Below, piece after piece: positions 43,001-52,016 of a stretch of DNA of 64,000 nucleotides. Numbering within the stretch: the first letter of the stretch is position 1; each line of letters opens with the position of its first letter. This DNA is from Alloacidobacterium sp963823845 (GTDB lineage Bacteria; Acidobacteriota; Terriglobia; Terriglobales; Acidobacteriaceae), in assembly GCA_963823845.1 (NCBI GenBank), contig CAWGND010000016.1, positions 62,001 through 126,000 of the forward strand. The letters are read 5' to 3'. A program made the translations under genes and the position numbers. Under the pieces are notes generated by a model. It searched no databases and was not told the origin of the DNA. It was given only the letters and a program-made list of their open reading frames with translations.

Positions 43001-46000
43001 GCACCCCCGCTCCCCGCCGGCGTGGTCGCCGTGATCGTCGTGCCGTTCACCACCACCACATTCGTCGCCGCCGTACTGCCAAACGTCACCGTCGCACCCG
43101 TGACGAAGTTCGTCCCCGTGATCGTTACCGACGTCCCGCCCGCTGCCGACCCGCTGTTTGGGCTGACGCTGCTTACCGTCGGCGACACCACATAGGTGTA
43201 TCCATTGGCCAGACTCCCGCTCTGCCCGCTCGAATTGGTCACCGTCACCGTCACCGCGCCCGCACTCCCCGCTGGGGTCGTCGCTGTGATCGTCGTGCCG
43301 TTCGCCACTGTCACATTCGTCGCTGACGCGCTGCCGAAGGTCACCGTCGCACCCGCCGCGAAGTTCGTCCCCGTGATGGTCACCGGTGTTCCACCCGAGG
43401 TCGACCCGCTGTTTGGGCTGACGCTGCTTACCGTGGGCGGCGCGGTATAGGTAAACCCGTTCGTCAGGCTCCCGCTCTGCCCTCCGGAGTTGGTCACCGT
43501 TACCGTCACCGCACCCCCGCTCCCCGCCGGGGTCGTCGCTGTGATGGTCGTGCTGTTCGCCACTGTCACATTCGTCGCTGACGCGCTGCCGAAGGTCACC
43601 GTCGCACCCGTAGCGAAGTTCGTCCCGGTAATCGTCACCACCGTCCCGCCTGCTGCCGATCCGCTGTTCGGACTTACACTGGTCACCGTCGGCGACGCGA
43701 TATAGGTGAACCCACTGGTCAGGCTCCCGCTCTGCCCGTCAGGATTCGTCACGGTCACCGTCGCCGCGCCTGCACTCCCCGCAGGTGTCGTCGCCGTGAT
43801 CGTCGTGCTGTTTACCACCATTACGTTCGTCGCTGCCGCCCCGCCAAACGCCACCGTCGCGCCAGCGGCAAAATTGGAACCTGAAATCGTGACCGTGTCA
43901 CCGCCGGTGCTTACTCCTTGAGTCGGCGACACTGAGTTGACAACCGGTCCAGTACCTGGCGCAAGATAGTCGAACCCGCCGTTGGGAATGCCTATCTGTA
44001 AGTAGGCATCGTCGAAACGATCCACCGCAGCGACAGTAGGGCTGTTGATCTCACAATAGAAACGAACGAAGGCCTTGCCAGTGGGCACCGTGTAGGCACC
44101 CTGGAAATTCACCCAGGACGAGGTCGTTACGTTGTATGGAGGAGCGGACACATAGACCGCATTCGCCTTGTTCGTATCGGAGACCTCAATCCCCCAGCGC
44201 GCCAGGCCATTGCCGGACACATTGTAGCCCCAGCCGCCGAACGCGACGATGTCGCCCGGGCTCACCGGGAAATATTCGGCCACATTGCTCGCGGTGGCGG
44301 CAAACAGAACCGGATGAGTTCCGGCCGGTGCACTCAACTCCACATACCCGCTGCCGCTATGAGCGTTGGCGGCATTGCTCGGGAAGGTCGCGGTTCCTCC
44401 CGAGCCTGACAAGACCCAGTTGACCGCGCCCGATTCGAATCCGGCGTTGGACAGGGGACTGGTGTTTCCGACCAGGGTGGCGCTCTGCCCGTCCGTGTTG
44501 GTTACTGTTACATTCGCCTCGCCCAAAGCGTGGGCTGGCGTAACCGCTGTGATCGTCGTGCTGTTGACCACTACCACATTCGTGGCGGCATCGCTGTCAA
44601 AGCTGACCTTTGCTCCAGCTAGATAATTGGCTCCGCTGATGCTGACGGAAGTTCCTCCAGCCGCGCTCCCCGACCGCGGAGTGATGGAACTCAACGTGGG
44701 CGCCGGATTGGTTGCAACGATGTAGTCGAACCCGCCGTTGACAATGCCTATCTGCAAGTAGGCATCGTCGAAGCGATCCACTGCAGTGACAGTACTGCTA
44801 TTGATCTCACAATAGAAACGAACGAACGCCTTGCCAGTGGGCACAGTGTACGTACTTTGGAAATTTACCCAGGACGAGGTCGTTACGTTGTATGGAGCAG
44901 CGGACACATAGGACGCGTTCGCCTTGTTCGCGTCGGAGATCTCGATGCCCCAACGCGCATTGCCATTGCCGGACACGTTATAGCCCCAGCCGCCGAACGT
45001 GATGACGTCGCCCGGGCTCACCGGGAAATATTCCGCCACATTGCTCGCGGTAGCGGCAAACAGGACCGGATGGGATCCGGCCGGTGCGCTCAACTCCACA
45101 TACCCGCTGCCGCTATGAGCGTTGGCGGCATTGCTCCCGAAGGTCGCGGTTCCTCCCGAGCCTGACAAGACCCAGTTGGCCGCGCCCGATTCGAATCCGG
45201 CGTTGGACAGCGGACTGGTATTTCCGACCAGGGTGGCGCTCTGCCCGTCCGTGTTGGTTACTGTTATATTCGCCTCGCCCAAAGCGTGGGCTGGCGTAAC
45301 CGCTGTGATCGTCGTGCTGTTGACCACTACCACATTCGTCGCCGCCGCGCTGCCAAACGTCAGCGTCGCTCCCGCCGCGAAGTTCGTCCCCGTAACTGTT
45401 ACCGCCGTTCCACCGGTGGTCGGACCGTTATTAGGTGACACACTACTCACCGTCGGAGTTCCCACGGCGAGACTCACCTGCGTAGAGTGAATCAGAGTGC
45501 CGCTGGTTGCCGTTATCGTAAGTGTGTAGTTGCCAGTTGGGGTCGAAGTCGAAGTATTCACCGTCAAGGTGGAGGATCCCGAATCCGAAACTGAGCTGGG
45601 CGTGAAACTGGCAGTTGCCCCAGAGGGTAATCCGGTAACGGTGAAGCTCACGTTTCCCGTGAATCCATTAGAGGGTATTACGCTAACGGTATAACTTATG
45701 CCATTTCCCGGAGACACGTTCTGGGAGGATGGTGTGGCTGCGACTGAGAAATCTTGTGGGCCGGCTGTTACCTGAACAAAACTCGCCACTGAAGGTACGC
45801 CGGATTGATTCAGAAGAAACAGCATGTAGTAACCAGGCGGGGCAATGTTGCCACTTGGAGGAGCAGTGACTGTGAGTATTCCGCTCCCCACTGTGAAAGA
45901 CAGGCCCACTTCACGCTGGTCCATTCCGAAAGCGTGCGTCACAGTTCCATTCCGTACCAGGACGGCCGAGGAAATATTCGCAGCATCCGAGGTTGCCACG

Positions 46001-47256
46001 GTGAAAGCTTCGCCGTAACTGATAGTGCTCGGCGCGCTTGTGATCGAAGGCCGTGTGGCCATTGTGCCGTCCGGATTGAACAGGTACGCTGGTTTATAAA
46101 TCTCCATCTGCTGTACATAGCTGCCGCGCGAAGGATTGCCGCCGGCAAGCCATACCGTCGCATCCGGAAGGAGCAACGCCACCGAGTGATACAAACGCGG
46201 ATAGGCGTTTGCCCCCGCTGAGGAAAATGTGTTGGTTACAGGGTCATAGAGGTCCGCATTCAGGCTGGCGGTGTTCGTGTCTTCATCATTAAGAGAGCCG
46301 CCAACAGCGAGAACTTTGCCGTTGGGCAAAATCACCGCATTCATCTCAATCCGCGCCTGACTCATGTTTGGCCCCAATTGCCATGCCGAGGTCGACGCGC
46401 CCATGTCGATGATCTCCGTGGTGTTGGTGGCGGGGTTGCCGCCACCCATGATGATCACTTTGGGGTCATAGTTGTTGCTCGGCCCTACTGGCAGCAGAAC
46501 AGATGTACCGTAGGTGCGTGCTCCACTGTAATTTGTTTTGGCGACGTTCGTGTTCCAGGTGTTCGCAGACGGGTCGAAGAGCTTCGATGTGGTTTGCGAA
46601 CCAGAGTAGAAGACCTTGCCATTCGGCAAGACGTGCAAGCGTGGATAGAGATCCGGGGTCCAGGATGCGGTGTACTGCGTACTCCAGCCCGAGCCATCGG
46701 TGTAGAACTCGACAGCGGTGTTGGTACCACCGGTCTCCGTCAACCCTGAAAACGCCATGACTCTTCCATCGCCCAGAGTCACGACCGTCGGATACCAGCG
46801 CCCGTGCGCCATATTCGGCGTGTTACTGAATGTGTTTGCCAGCGGATCGAAGGTCGCTGCCTGCGGCTGTCCGAAGAAAGGGTCATACTGTATGGTGCCG
46901 CCAACTACAAACGGGCGCCCATCCTCCAGGAGCACCATGCCATTACAGAACATGTCCCAGGAGAGGGAAAACTGGCTGATGGTCTGTCCGCTCACCGGAT
47001 CCACGAGCAATGCCCCGGAACCATTCGATGAGCTGTAGGGTGGGCCCGATGGACACCCGGCCTGCGACGGTGGGCAGTTTCCTGAGCCGGCAACCACTAG
47101 CACTTTGCCGTTACTCAACAGGGCAACGTGGACAGGATTGATAGGCATGGTACTGGCCAACGTGCTCCATTGTCCTTGCACATTCGCCTGGGCCGATGCT
47201 GCGGGCAGTATGCAGATAAAGAATGAGAATGCAAGCGCATGAGTTAGCCGCAACAT
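40039..47256 (-). CDS. Giant secreted galactose/glyoxal-oxidase-like protein with IPT/TIG repeats
   Basis: 2405 residues from ATG 47256 (GTG 47286 possible). Signal peptide 1-22 (LTHALAFSFFICILPAASAQ). Residues ~25-480: seven-bladed kelch-type glyoxal/galactose oxidase domain with WDMFCNGMVLLEDGRPFVVG (Cys of the Tyr-Cys cofactor), YPRLHVLPNGKVFYSG, YHSVALLLPDATVWLAGGNP (Tyr/His ligands) and HAFGMDQREVGLSF (His ligand, DUF1929 domain). Then an Ig-like domain, a TIG domain, a ~170-residue NAGFESG carbohydrate-binding-like module, another TIG and a near-identical copy of that module. After these come 13 consecutive ~85-residue IPT/TIG domains (15 in all) and a C-terminal beta-domain (SFAQVASATPQSPTATVSVS). 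Likely a secreted copper-radical oxidase acting at surface polysaccharide. Activity is inferred from retained ligands. Confidence 0.9.
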   Translation of the reverse strand: MLRLTHALAFSFFICILPAASAQANVQGQWSTLASTMPINPVHVALLSNGKVLVVAGSGNCPPSQAGCPSGPPYSSSNGSGALLVDPVSGQTISQFSLSWDMFCNGMVLLEDGRPFVVGGTIQYDPFFGQPQAATFDPLANTFSNTPNMAHGRWYPTVVTLGDGRVMAFSGLTETGGTNTAVEFYTDGSGWSTQYTASWTPDLYPRLHVLPNGKVFYSGSQTTSKLFDPSANTWNTNVAKTNYSGARTYGTSVLLPVGPSNNYDPKVIIMGGGNPATNTTEIIDMGASTSAWQLGPNMSQARIEMNAVILPNGKVLAVGGSLNDEDTNTASLNADLYDPVTNTFSSAGANAYPRLYHSVALLLPDATVWLAGGNPSRGSYVQQMEIYKPAYLFNPDGTMATRPSITSAPSTISYGEAFTVATSDAANISSAVLVRNGTVTHAFGMDQREVGLSFTVGSGILTVTAPPSGNIAPPGYYMLFLLNQSGVPSVASFVQVTAGPQDFSVAATPSSQNVSPGNGISYTVSVIPSNGFTGNVSFTVTGLPSGATASFTPSSVSDSGSSTLTVNTSTSTPTGNYTLTITATSGTLIHSTQVSLAVGTPTVSSVSPNNGPTTGGTAVTVTGTNFAAGATLTFGSAAATNVVVVNSTTITAVTPAHALGEANITVTNTDGQSATLVGNTSPLSNAGFESGAANWVLSGSGGTATFGSNAANAHSGSGYVELSAPAGSHPVLFAATASNVAEYFPVSPGDVITFGGWGYNVSGNGNARWGIEISDANKANASYVSAAPYNVTTSSWVNFQSTYTVPTGKAFVRFYCEINSSTVTAVDRFDDAYLQIGIVNGGFDYIVATNPAPTLSSITPRSGSAAGGTSVSISGANYLAGAKVSFDSDAATNVVVVNSTTITAVTPAHALGEANVTVTNTDGQSATLVGNTSPLSNAGFESGAVNWVLSGSGGTATFPSNAANAHSGSGYVELSAPAGTHPVLFAATASNVAEYFPVSPGDIVAFGGWGYNVSGNGLARWGIEVSDTNKANAVYVSAPPYNVTTSSWVNFQGAYTVPTGKAFVRFYCEINSPTVAAVDRFDDAYLQIGIPNGGFDYLAPGTGPVVNSVSPTQGVSTGGDTVTISGSNFAAGATVAFGGAAATNVMVVNSTTITATTPAGSAGAATVTVTNPDGQSGSLTSGFTYIASPTVTSVSPNSGSAAGGTVVTITGTNFATGATVTFGSASATNVTVANSTTITATTPAGSGGAVTVTVTNSGGQSGSLTNGFTYTAPPTVSSVSPNSGSTSGGTPVTITGTNFAAGATVTFGSASATNVTVANGTTITATTPAGSAGAVTVTVTNSSGQSGSLANGYTYVVSPTVSSVSPNSGSAAGGTSVTITGTNFVTGATVTFGSTAATNVVVVNGTTITATTPAGSGGAVTVTVTNSGGQSGSLTNGFTYTAPPTVSSVSPNSGSTSGGTPVTITGTNFAAGATVTFGSASATNVTVANGTTITATTPAGSAGAVTVTVTNSSGQSGSLANGYTYVVSPTVSSVSPNSGSTSGGTPVTITGTNFVTGATVTFGSASATNVTVANSTTITATTPAGSGGAVTVTVTNSGGQSGSLTNGFTYTAPPTVSSVSPNSGSTSGGTPVTITGTNFAAGATVTFGNASATNVTVANGTTITATTPAGSAGAVTVTVTNSSGQSGSLANGYTYVVSPTVSSVSPNSGSTSGGTPVTITGTNFVTGATVTFGSASATNVTVANSTTITATTPAGSGGAVTVTVTNSGGQSGSLTNGFTYTAPPTVSSVSPNSGSTSGGTPVTITGTNFATGATVTFGSASATNVTVANGTTITATTPAGSAGAVTVTVTNSSGQSGSLANGYTYVVSPTVSSVSPNSGSAAGGTVVTITGTNFATGATVTFGSASATNVTVANSTTITATTPAGSGGAVTVTVTNSGGQSGSLTNGFTYTAPPTVSSVSPNSGSTSGGTPVTITGTNFAAGATVTFGSASATNVTVANGTTITATTPAGSAGAVTVTVTNSSGQSGSLANGYTYVVSPTVSSVSPNSGSAAGGTSVTITGTNFVTGATVTFGSTAATNVVVVNGTTITATTPAGSAGAVTVTVTANGQSGSLASAFTYIGQPTVTSVSPNNGPVAGGTAVTITGTNFASGATVTFGSAAATSVAVVNSTTITAKTPAGSAGAVTVTVTNSGGLSGNLASGFTYNASVAISFAQVASATPQSPTATVSVSYPGAQTSGDLNIVVVGWNDTTTTVQSVKDSAGNTYKLAIGPTSGTALQQSIYYAADIVSGGNTVTVAFSAAAAFPDVRILEYRGVTAVDVTAGTSGNSASASSGAATTTGANELIFGANTVATTTGAAGSGFTSRVITPDGDIAEDKVVTAAGNNSATATLTSAGPWVMQMVTFK
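41150..43710. repeat. 510-bp macro-repeat (two TIG domains per unit), about five copies
   Basis: The same sequence recurs at exactly 510-bp intervals (landmark CATAGGTGTATCCATTGGCC at 41151, 41661, 42171, 42681, 43191). Each unit encodes two alternating TIG domains, one ending NGFTYTAP and one ending ANGYTYVVS. Copies differ at only scattered positions. Differences cluster in a few codons (for example FVTG/FAAG/FATG and SGSTSGG/SGSAAGG), which suggests recent duplication with shuffling between units. Confidence 0.9.
44040..45300. repeat. 756-bp direct duplication (TIG + carbohydrate-binding-like module)
   Basis: Landmarks repeat 756 bp apart (for example TTGGCGGCATTGCTC at 44367 and 45123). 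Each copy encodes one TIG domain plus one module of about 170 residues starting NAGFESGA and ending DDAYLQIGI(V/P)NGGFDY. The two copies are close to identical, so the duplication is young. Confidence 0.85.
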
Positions 47257-47553
47257 GGGCCTGGTCAACGGAACACCTCGAGGCACACAGAGGGAAGGGG
47301 TGCGAGACCAAAATGCAGACCACAGAGGATTCGCCTATCGATTCATGACAGGCAAAGAACGTGCACTGCAGGCCTGAAGATAATGAGAACAGCGAGCGAT
47401 AACTTAGAACCCTTACTACACACGAAGGAAGCAAAGTGTCAAGATGAAAAAAATAGCAACGAGCGGGCCAACAGCTGCGCAAAAAAGAAGAGACGAATCT
47501 CGCAATTCAGTTGGGTCCCGATATTATTGACCTCTCTAAGAAGTAGGTCGACC

Positions 47554-47739
47554 ATGGCAGCCAACTCAGACCCGCAAGGGAATCCGCTATTCCGAGCGAT
47601 TACGGACGCGATTGGAGATATCTCCAAGGAAGCGTCGATAAACCCCGTAACCACTACCAGCTTCATGTCTTCCGGCTCTCTCACCACGGAAATGCAACGC
47701 AAGCTGATCAACGAAGGTCTACTAAGCTCAGGACTCTAA
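47554..47739 (+). CDS. Possible small ORF (61 aa)
   Basis: ATG 47554 opens MAANSDPQGNPLFRAITDAI and continues to INEGLLSSGL. The composition is protein-like and helical, but no clear ribosome-binding site precedes it and no family is recognised. The frame remains open upstream to 47383 with unnatural composition. The rest of 47287-47553 holds nothing identifiable except the promoter region of the TIG gene. Confidence 0.3.
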   Translation: MAANSDPQGNPLFRAITDAIGDISKEASINPVTTTSFMSSGSLTTEMQRKLINEGLLSSGL

Positions 47740-47776
47740 GATTGGCAGTACGCTCATCGGGATTGCCAAGAACTCT

Positions 47777-48410
47777 TTAAAAGTCGAAGTGTGCTCGAAC
47801 GACGACAGAATAAGCCCAACAAGGCAAGAACTCCTTCGCTAAGGATGGTGCAATTCTATGTCCCTTCTCTCCCACCAACGCCGGCCCGACCAGCTTCAAG
47901 ACAAAGCCTTGCACCCGGGACTTGAAGGACATGTATGTCAGCAATGGGCTCTGTTCGGTATTGCCCGTAAAGCCCGCCGCACGAGCGACCGCCTTAATGT
48001 CCTGGACCGAAGCGTCTTCGTAAGCGAAATACGTATCTATAGGTTCGCGGATATGACGCGTCAGCCATTTGATGACCCTCTCTGGGTTACTGGCCACGGG
48101 TGCGGCCGGAGGGTCTTCCACATGCTTGAAGATGGCGTCCAACACGGGGCCAGCACTTGCACTAGTCGTTCAATATGCTTTTCAATCTCGCCGTCAATGT
48201 CCGAAAGGAAGAGAAGCTTCTCGTCCCCCTTGACCATGAAACGTGAGAAATGCACAGTACCGAGACTATCCTGCGTTTTCGCAAAATCGGGCATCAACGG
48301 GGGTAGCTCTTCGGTCAGCGCCTTCGCGCTGGCGGGCGCCTTAATCGGGAAGTCAAGGGTGATATGACTTTGGCTCGTATAGGGGTCCTCCCTCGGGGGT
48401 TTGTGTTTTG
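47777..48410 (-). pseudogene. Degenerate gene of a conserved family of unknown function
   Basis: Starting from about 48410 without a start codon, one frame encodes PPREDPYTSQSHITLDFPIK, LMPDFAKTQDSLGTVHFSRF and KLLFLSDIDGEIEKHIERLV. After an indel near 48160 another frame encodes AGPVLDAIFKHVEDPPAAPV, REPIDTYFAYEDASVQDIKA and TGNTEQSPLLTYMSFKSRVQ, running to 47777. The two parts read as one protein of about 210 residues. The pattern HFSRF...FLSDIDGE resembles proteins found beside haem peroxidases (pattern memory only). Both a missing start and a frameshift are visible. Confidence 0.6.
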
Positions 48411-48499
48411 GTCAGAACGGTCGGGAATTAATGTCGGAACTATGAACTCAGCATTCCCCGGATGCAACTGGCACATGTGACAGTCAGGGGCCGGAAGTC

Positions 48500-48927
48500 T
48501 TAGCGAACGGCGATCAGAAGTGTTCCGCCGTCGTTGCCATCGGCGCGGGTACCATGACAGGAAAAGTCATACGTGTAAAGATCGGCGAGATGCGTCGTGT
48601 AGTAGCGGTTGGGCTCGATCTCGGCACGGTGATGGCGAGAGGCTCGGACCGCCGGTTCCTTCACAGGTAGGAATAGGGAGCGTCGGAGTTGGGAGTAACG
48701 ACAAATTTGTCTTCTGGAGTCGCGACAGATTGGGAACTGTTGATAGCGTTGAAGGCTCCGCGATAATCGGGTTAGTTGTGCCAATTGCCTGCGTATACAT
48801 GGTTTGATAATGGACGGCCCATGGGAAAACCATCGATGTAAGCTTCTTCAGCGATAACACGTGCGTCAGGGGCGGAAAGTCCAGAGCCGTACATTTTGCT
48901 TGTGTTGCTGCATCCGGCCACGGACAT
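48500..48927 (-). pseudogene. DUF1254-family gene remnant
   Basis: ATG 48927 begins MSVAGCSNTSKMYGSGLSAP, then RVIAEEAYIDGFPMGR. After a shift it reads HYQTMYTQAIGTTN, then PDYRGAFNAINSSQSVATPE and DKFVVTPNSDAPYSYL, and finally EPNRYYTTHLADLYTYDFSC and ADGNDGGTLLIAVR. These are ordered DUF1254 motifs (GFPM, VVTPNSDTPYS, Y..QL.DLYT), but in three frames with TAA and TGA stops. The DUF1214 half is missing. A dead, truncated gene. Confidence 0.75.
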
Positions 48928-49117
48928 CGCAATTACATACAATGAAAACCATCACTTGGTATTAATGACCGACATCGCATTTCGTAGCGTCGTCTGGTCC
49001 ATGTGGGCATATCGCGCAGACATTGTAATGCTCTAGTGTCCGGCTGCCTCTTAATCTGACGATCATCAGGATTCAAACCATGCAGAAACTGGTGATGCCA
49101 GACTCGGCTAACAGCGT

Positions 49118-49400
49118 GTTGTCGCGCAGTTGACCGGGTTATTTGGTCTGCTTGCAATGGTCGCGCTGCGATGGGTTTGTATGGCGTTACTGTTTATACG
49201 GTCGAATGGCGCCACGAGCGAAATTGGAGTACGAATGGCTCTGGGCGCAGAGCGGGGAAAGATTTTGAAGCTGGTGTTGAGAGGAGCATTTTCGCAAATC
49301 CTGATTGGGCTTGCGAATGGGAATACCGATTGCCATTGGCTGCCACGGCGATGGGCGACCAGCACGCAACTGGGCGTGTGAGTATCAAGGTGACTATCAC
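49118..49400 (+). pseudogene. ADOP permease C-terminal fragment
   Basis: The frame encodes GLFGLLAMVALRW, then in a shifted frame MGLYGVTVYTV, then TSEIGVRMALGAERGKILKL and VLRGAFSQILIGLANG. This is the last FtsX core of an acidobacterial duplicated orphan permease (compare TREIGLRMAIGADRREVASL in the intact gene at 9373-11865). No start, no macB core and no membrane helices beyond the first are present. Confidence 0.75.
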
Positions 49401-49912
49401 CGCTTCTCTACAGCGGAGGAGAGGCAGCAGCTCATTGCTGCATTCAAGAAATGGCAAAGCCGGGATTGGTAGATGCCCTCAGCAAGATGCAGCCAGTGAG
49501 CCGCATTGCCATCACGGGCACCTTGGGCTATGACCTCGCCTACATCCGTCTGATTCGTACCCGACAGGCCCGTTCGCGACAAACCGCCTGATCAGGTACG
49601 GCGAAGCCTACGCCAACAACCCAGCACCGCCTTGGTCTTACCGCGGGTGTATTCAACCTGAACGATTCCGACTCGAACAAGAGCACAGGCGTTTTCTATC
49701 TCGCTTGCCAGCTGATTATCAACAAGAAGGGTGAGCTGCAGTTTGAGCTGCGCCAAAATCCCTGGCAGCTGGTGAACATTATCGACGGGGAACAAGGCCG
49801 GCCAGCGAAGCACAGTAAAATATTCCAACTGCCACAAAGGCCGAGTCCTTGTCCCCAGCCTTCGCACTGACGATCTCTGCCATTCTGCAAATCTGCGATA
49901 GCCCGAGAAAGC
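49401..49912. other. Unresolved remnant region
   Basis: Short plausible peptides appear in different frames, such as KMQPVSRIAITGTLGYDLAY (about 49486-49545, +) and GVFNLNDSDSNKSTGVFYLA with GELQFELRQNPWQLVNIIDG (about 49648-49800, +). On the minus strand the same stretch reads as a 91-codon frame. None has a start, a ribosome-binding site or a family I recognise. Likely gene debris. Confidence 0.3.
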
Positions 49913-50821
49913 CTAGGCTGCGGGCACTCCGGCGATGGCCTTATTCTGTAGGACGCGGACCACGACGCGCCGGTTCTCTGCCTGGCCTTCCACAGTCTTG
50001 TTAGTACCGACCTGCTCGCTTTCGCCCATCGCTCCCGGCGCGAGCATCCTGGTGAGCGGGACCTTGCCCTGCTGGAGCAGAATGTCGACGACGTTCTGCG
50101 CGCGCTCCTGGCTGATCTTCTGGTTCACCTGCGGGCTGCCCACGGCCGAGGCATAGCCCTTTACCTCGATCATGTAGCCCTGAACGTTGCTTGCGTTTTG
50201 AGCCAGCGTCGTGATCTGGGAGATGTACTTGGGATCCACCTTGGTTTTGCCGTTGGCGAAGTAGACAGTGACTTCGTCCATGATGTAGTAGTCGTCAAGC
50301 TGGCCGAAGCGGGCGATTGCGGCATCTATGGCGGCTTTGTTGGCTGCGATGGCTTCCTGGTGCTTCTGCAGAGCCTCATTCTGTGCCTGCAACTCGGCGT
50401 TCTGCTTCGCGAGCTCTTCCTGATTCTTTTGCACCTGCTGATTGGTATCGTGCATGCCGGCTGCGATGGCTTTGGCGTTCTTCAGGTCGCTGCCCTTGAA
50501 TCGCACTTTGCTGGCAACGAGGACGTTCTGGTTGTTGAAGGCGCCTTCCACGGAGACGGCGAGGCCCGGGATGAGCGCAGCCATGGACATCTGCTTGCTG
50601 CGCGCTTTGAGCAAACCCTCCACCTGTCCCACGTCAGTGCTATCGGTGAGCATGACAACCATGTTCGGGTCCTGGCTGGTGCTCAGGATGATGTCCGGGC
50701 CGCTGCGGCTTTTGATGATGCCTTGAACCTTCGTCGATTGTGCCGCGGCTGTTCCGAGGGTGATGCCCAGAAACAACAGCGTTACGATATTGGCCATCCC
50801 AAGTAGACGAATTGCTTTCAT
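49913..50821 (-). CDS. OmpA-family protein
   Basis: 302 residues with AGAAAGGAGCAGGAAA before ATG 50821. Signal peptide (IVTLLFLGITLGTAAAQ), then an N-terminal ~95-residue beta-rich domain (VQGIIKSRSGPDIILSTSQD, DSTDVGQVEGLLKARSKQM), an Ala/Gln coiled coil (about 120-165, QVQKNQEELAKQNAELQAQN) and a C-terminal OmpA-like peptidoglycan-binding domain (VYFANGKTKVDPKYISQITT ... IEVKGYASAVGSPQVNQKIS ... RAQNVVDILLQQG ... ENRRVVVRV). It probably tethers the envelope to peptidoglycan. It appears intact, unlike its neighbours. Confidence 0.88.
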   Translation of the reverse strand: MKAIRLLGMANIVTLLFLGITLGTAAAQSTKVQGIIKSRSGPDIILSTSQDPNMVVMLTDSTDVGQVEGLLKARSKQMSMAALIPGLAVSVEGAFNNQNVLVASKVRFKGSDLKNAKAIAAGMHDTNQQVQKNQEELAKQNAELQAQNEALQKHQEAIAANKAAIDAAIARFGQLDDYYIMDEVTVYFANGKTKVDPKYISQITTLAQNASNVQGYMIEVKGYASAVGSPQVNQKISQERAQNVVDILLQQGKVPLTRMLAPGAMGESEQVGTNKTVEGQAENRRVVVRVLQNKAIAGVPAA

Positions 50822-51363
50822 TTTCCTGCTCCTTTCTGATGCTTGGCTGCCCCCAAGGCAGCCATAGTCTCAATCGAAGACACTTACCGACAAGGCAGAC
50901 CAGAAAATACCATTCTGTACCCCAGAATCTTTCTGGATGAATTCGCACCAAATCGCATGATGTAGAACCATTCCGACCTGTCACGTTGGCACACGTATTT
51001 CAACTCTGCTGAGCCTGCGATCCTTTGTTCGCAGAACGAACCCGCAACGACTGCCGTGCAAGGCTACATTCTAACCAAGCAATGCACCTCGATGCCGACA
51101 AAGCTTGGTTCACATTATGATTGAGTTGCGACGAGTAACCTCCGGCAATTGTGATAATCAGGTTCCGTAGTGATTTTCAACTACTTTGCTTTCTCAATTT
51201 CTCCTGGACGCCGGGACTTATCGAAGAGCGGCGGCAGTGGACTGTGGAGCGCAGGAGGACGAACCATTTCGGCCCGGCAGGGAAGCGCAATCGAACAAAA
51301 CCAAACGCTGATGTGTGTGCGTCGCTTCTGTGGTGCCAAGCATCGCTCTTGTCGAATCCTCGC
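50822..51363. other. Intergenic, no gene recognised
   Basis: 540 bp with no coding signature in any frame. Promoter sequences for the OmpA-family gene should lie in the first ~150 bp. Confidence 0.35.
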
Positions 51364-51971
51364 CTATTCCACTGAGCAGAACACGATCGCGTGCCGTCTC
51401 ATATGTCGCTGATGGCCACTGAAAAACGAGGTCAATATCAACGCTGCCTCCGCCACAGACAAGGGGCTACTTTGCCTTCGGCGGATGGCCTCCGGGTCAA
51501 TGGTCTTGCCCACAACACCTCGCCACACCAGGTCCTTGTGTGTTGAGTCATTCATATCCAGAGCCAGCTGTCCGACGTAGATAGTCGAAGTCGATCCGGT
51601 TGTCATGCCACCCATTCCTGCTCCACCATAACAGCCGGCTCTATTCCATCCTGGGCCAGGACGTCAGCCAGTGTTGACGAGTTGAACTGCTTTTCCGAGC
51701 TCATCCCCACCTTATAGCCAACGAACAGGTCGGCATCATCTCCGTCCACCTTGCTCAAACCTTTCGTGGCTAACTGAGCGTCGAAGGCATCCCTGATCTG
51801 TTTATCGAGCAGCGCGTCGACTCGGGGAGCATCTTTGAGGGTGACCCACTTGTAGGTTTTGAACTTCGAGAAATCGGTGTCTTTATCGAAGTTATGGCGA
51901 ACGTCCTGACCAAATGCACTACTGGCGATCATGAGCAGCACAGCCATCCAGACAAACGAAATCTTTTTCAT
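51364..51971 (-). pseudogene. DUF4136-family lipoprotein-like gene, frameshifted
   Basis: From ATG 51971 (AAAGGAGACCAGAG upstream): signal peptide KISFVWMAVLLMIASSAFGQ, then VRHNFDKDTDFSKFKTYKWV and RVDALLDKQIRDAFDAQLAT with DDADLFVGYKVGMSSEKQF, a DUF4136 pattern. Near 51640 the frame is lost (stop at 51603) and the family continuation appears in another frame as GAGMGGMTTGSTSTIYVGQL and DMNDSTHKDLVWRGVVGKTI. The C-terminal end is also degraded. One indel plus erosion. Confidence 0.75.
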
Positions 51972-52016
51972 CTCTGGTCTCCTTTCTTTCGGCTTCCCTC
52001 GATGTTGCATACACAC

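Noticed and set aside
41150..43710. CRISPR-like regular repeats
   Set aside because: The 510-bp period is coding sequence in one long minus-strand frame, with no short repeat/unique spacer pattern.
40649..43921. Series of + strand frames of 71-84 codons with Val/Thr/Ala-rich products, repeated every 510 bp
   Set aside because: They are antisense shadows of the TIG repeats on the minus strand. Their products have low complexity and no start signals.
47383..47553. N-terminal extension of the small ORF at 47554
   Set aside because: Composition is unnatural (Lys/Arg/Ser runs) and no ribosome-binding site precedes it.
49592..49867. - strand frame of 91 codons
   Set aside because: The + strand reading of the same DNA looks equally protein-like, neither has a start signal, and the region is full of remnants.
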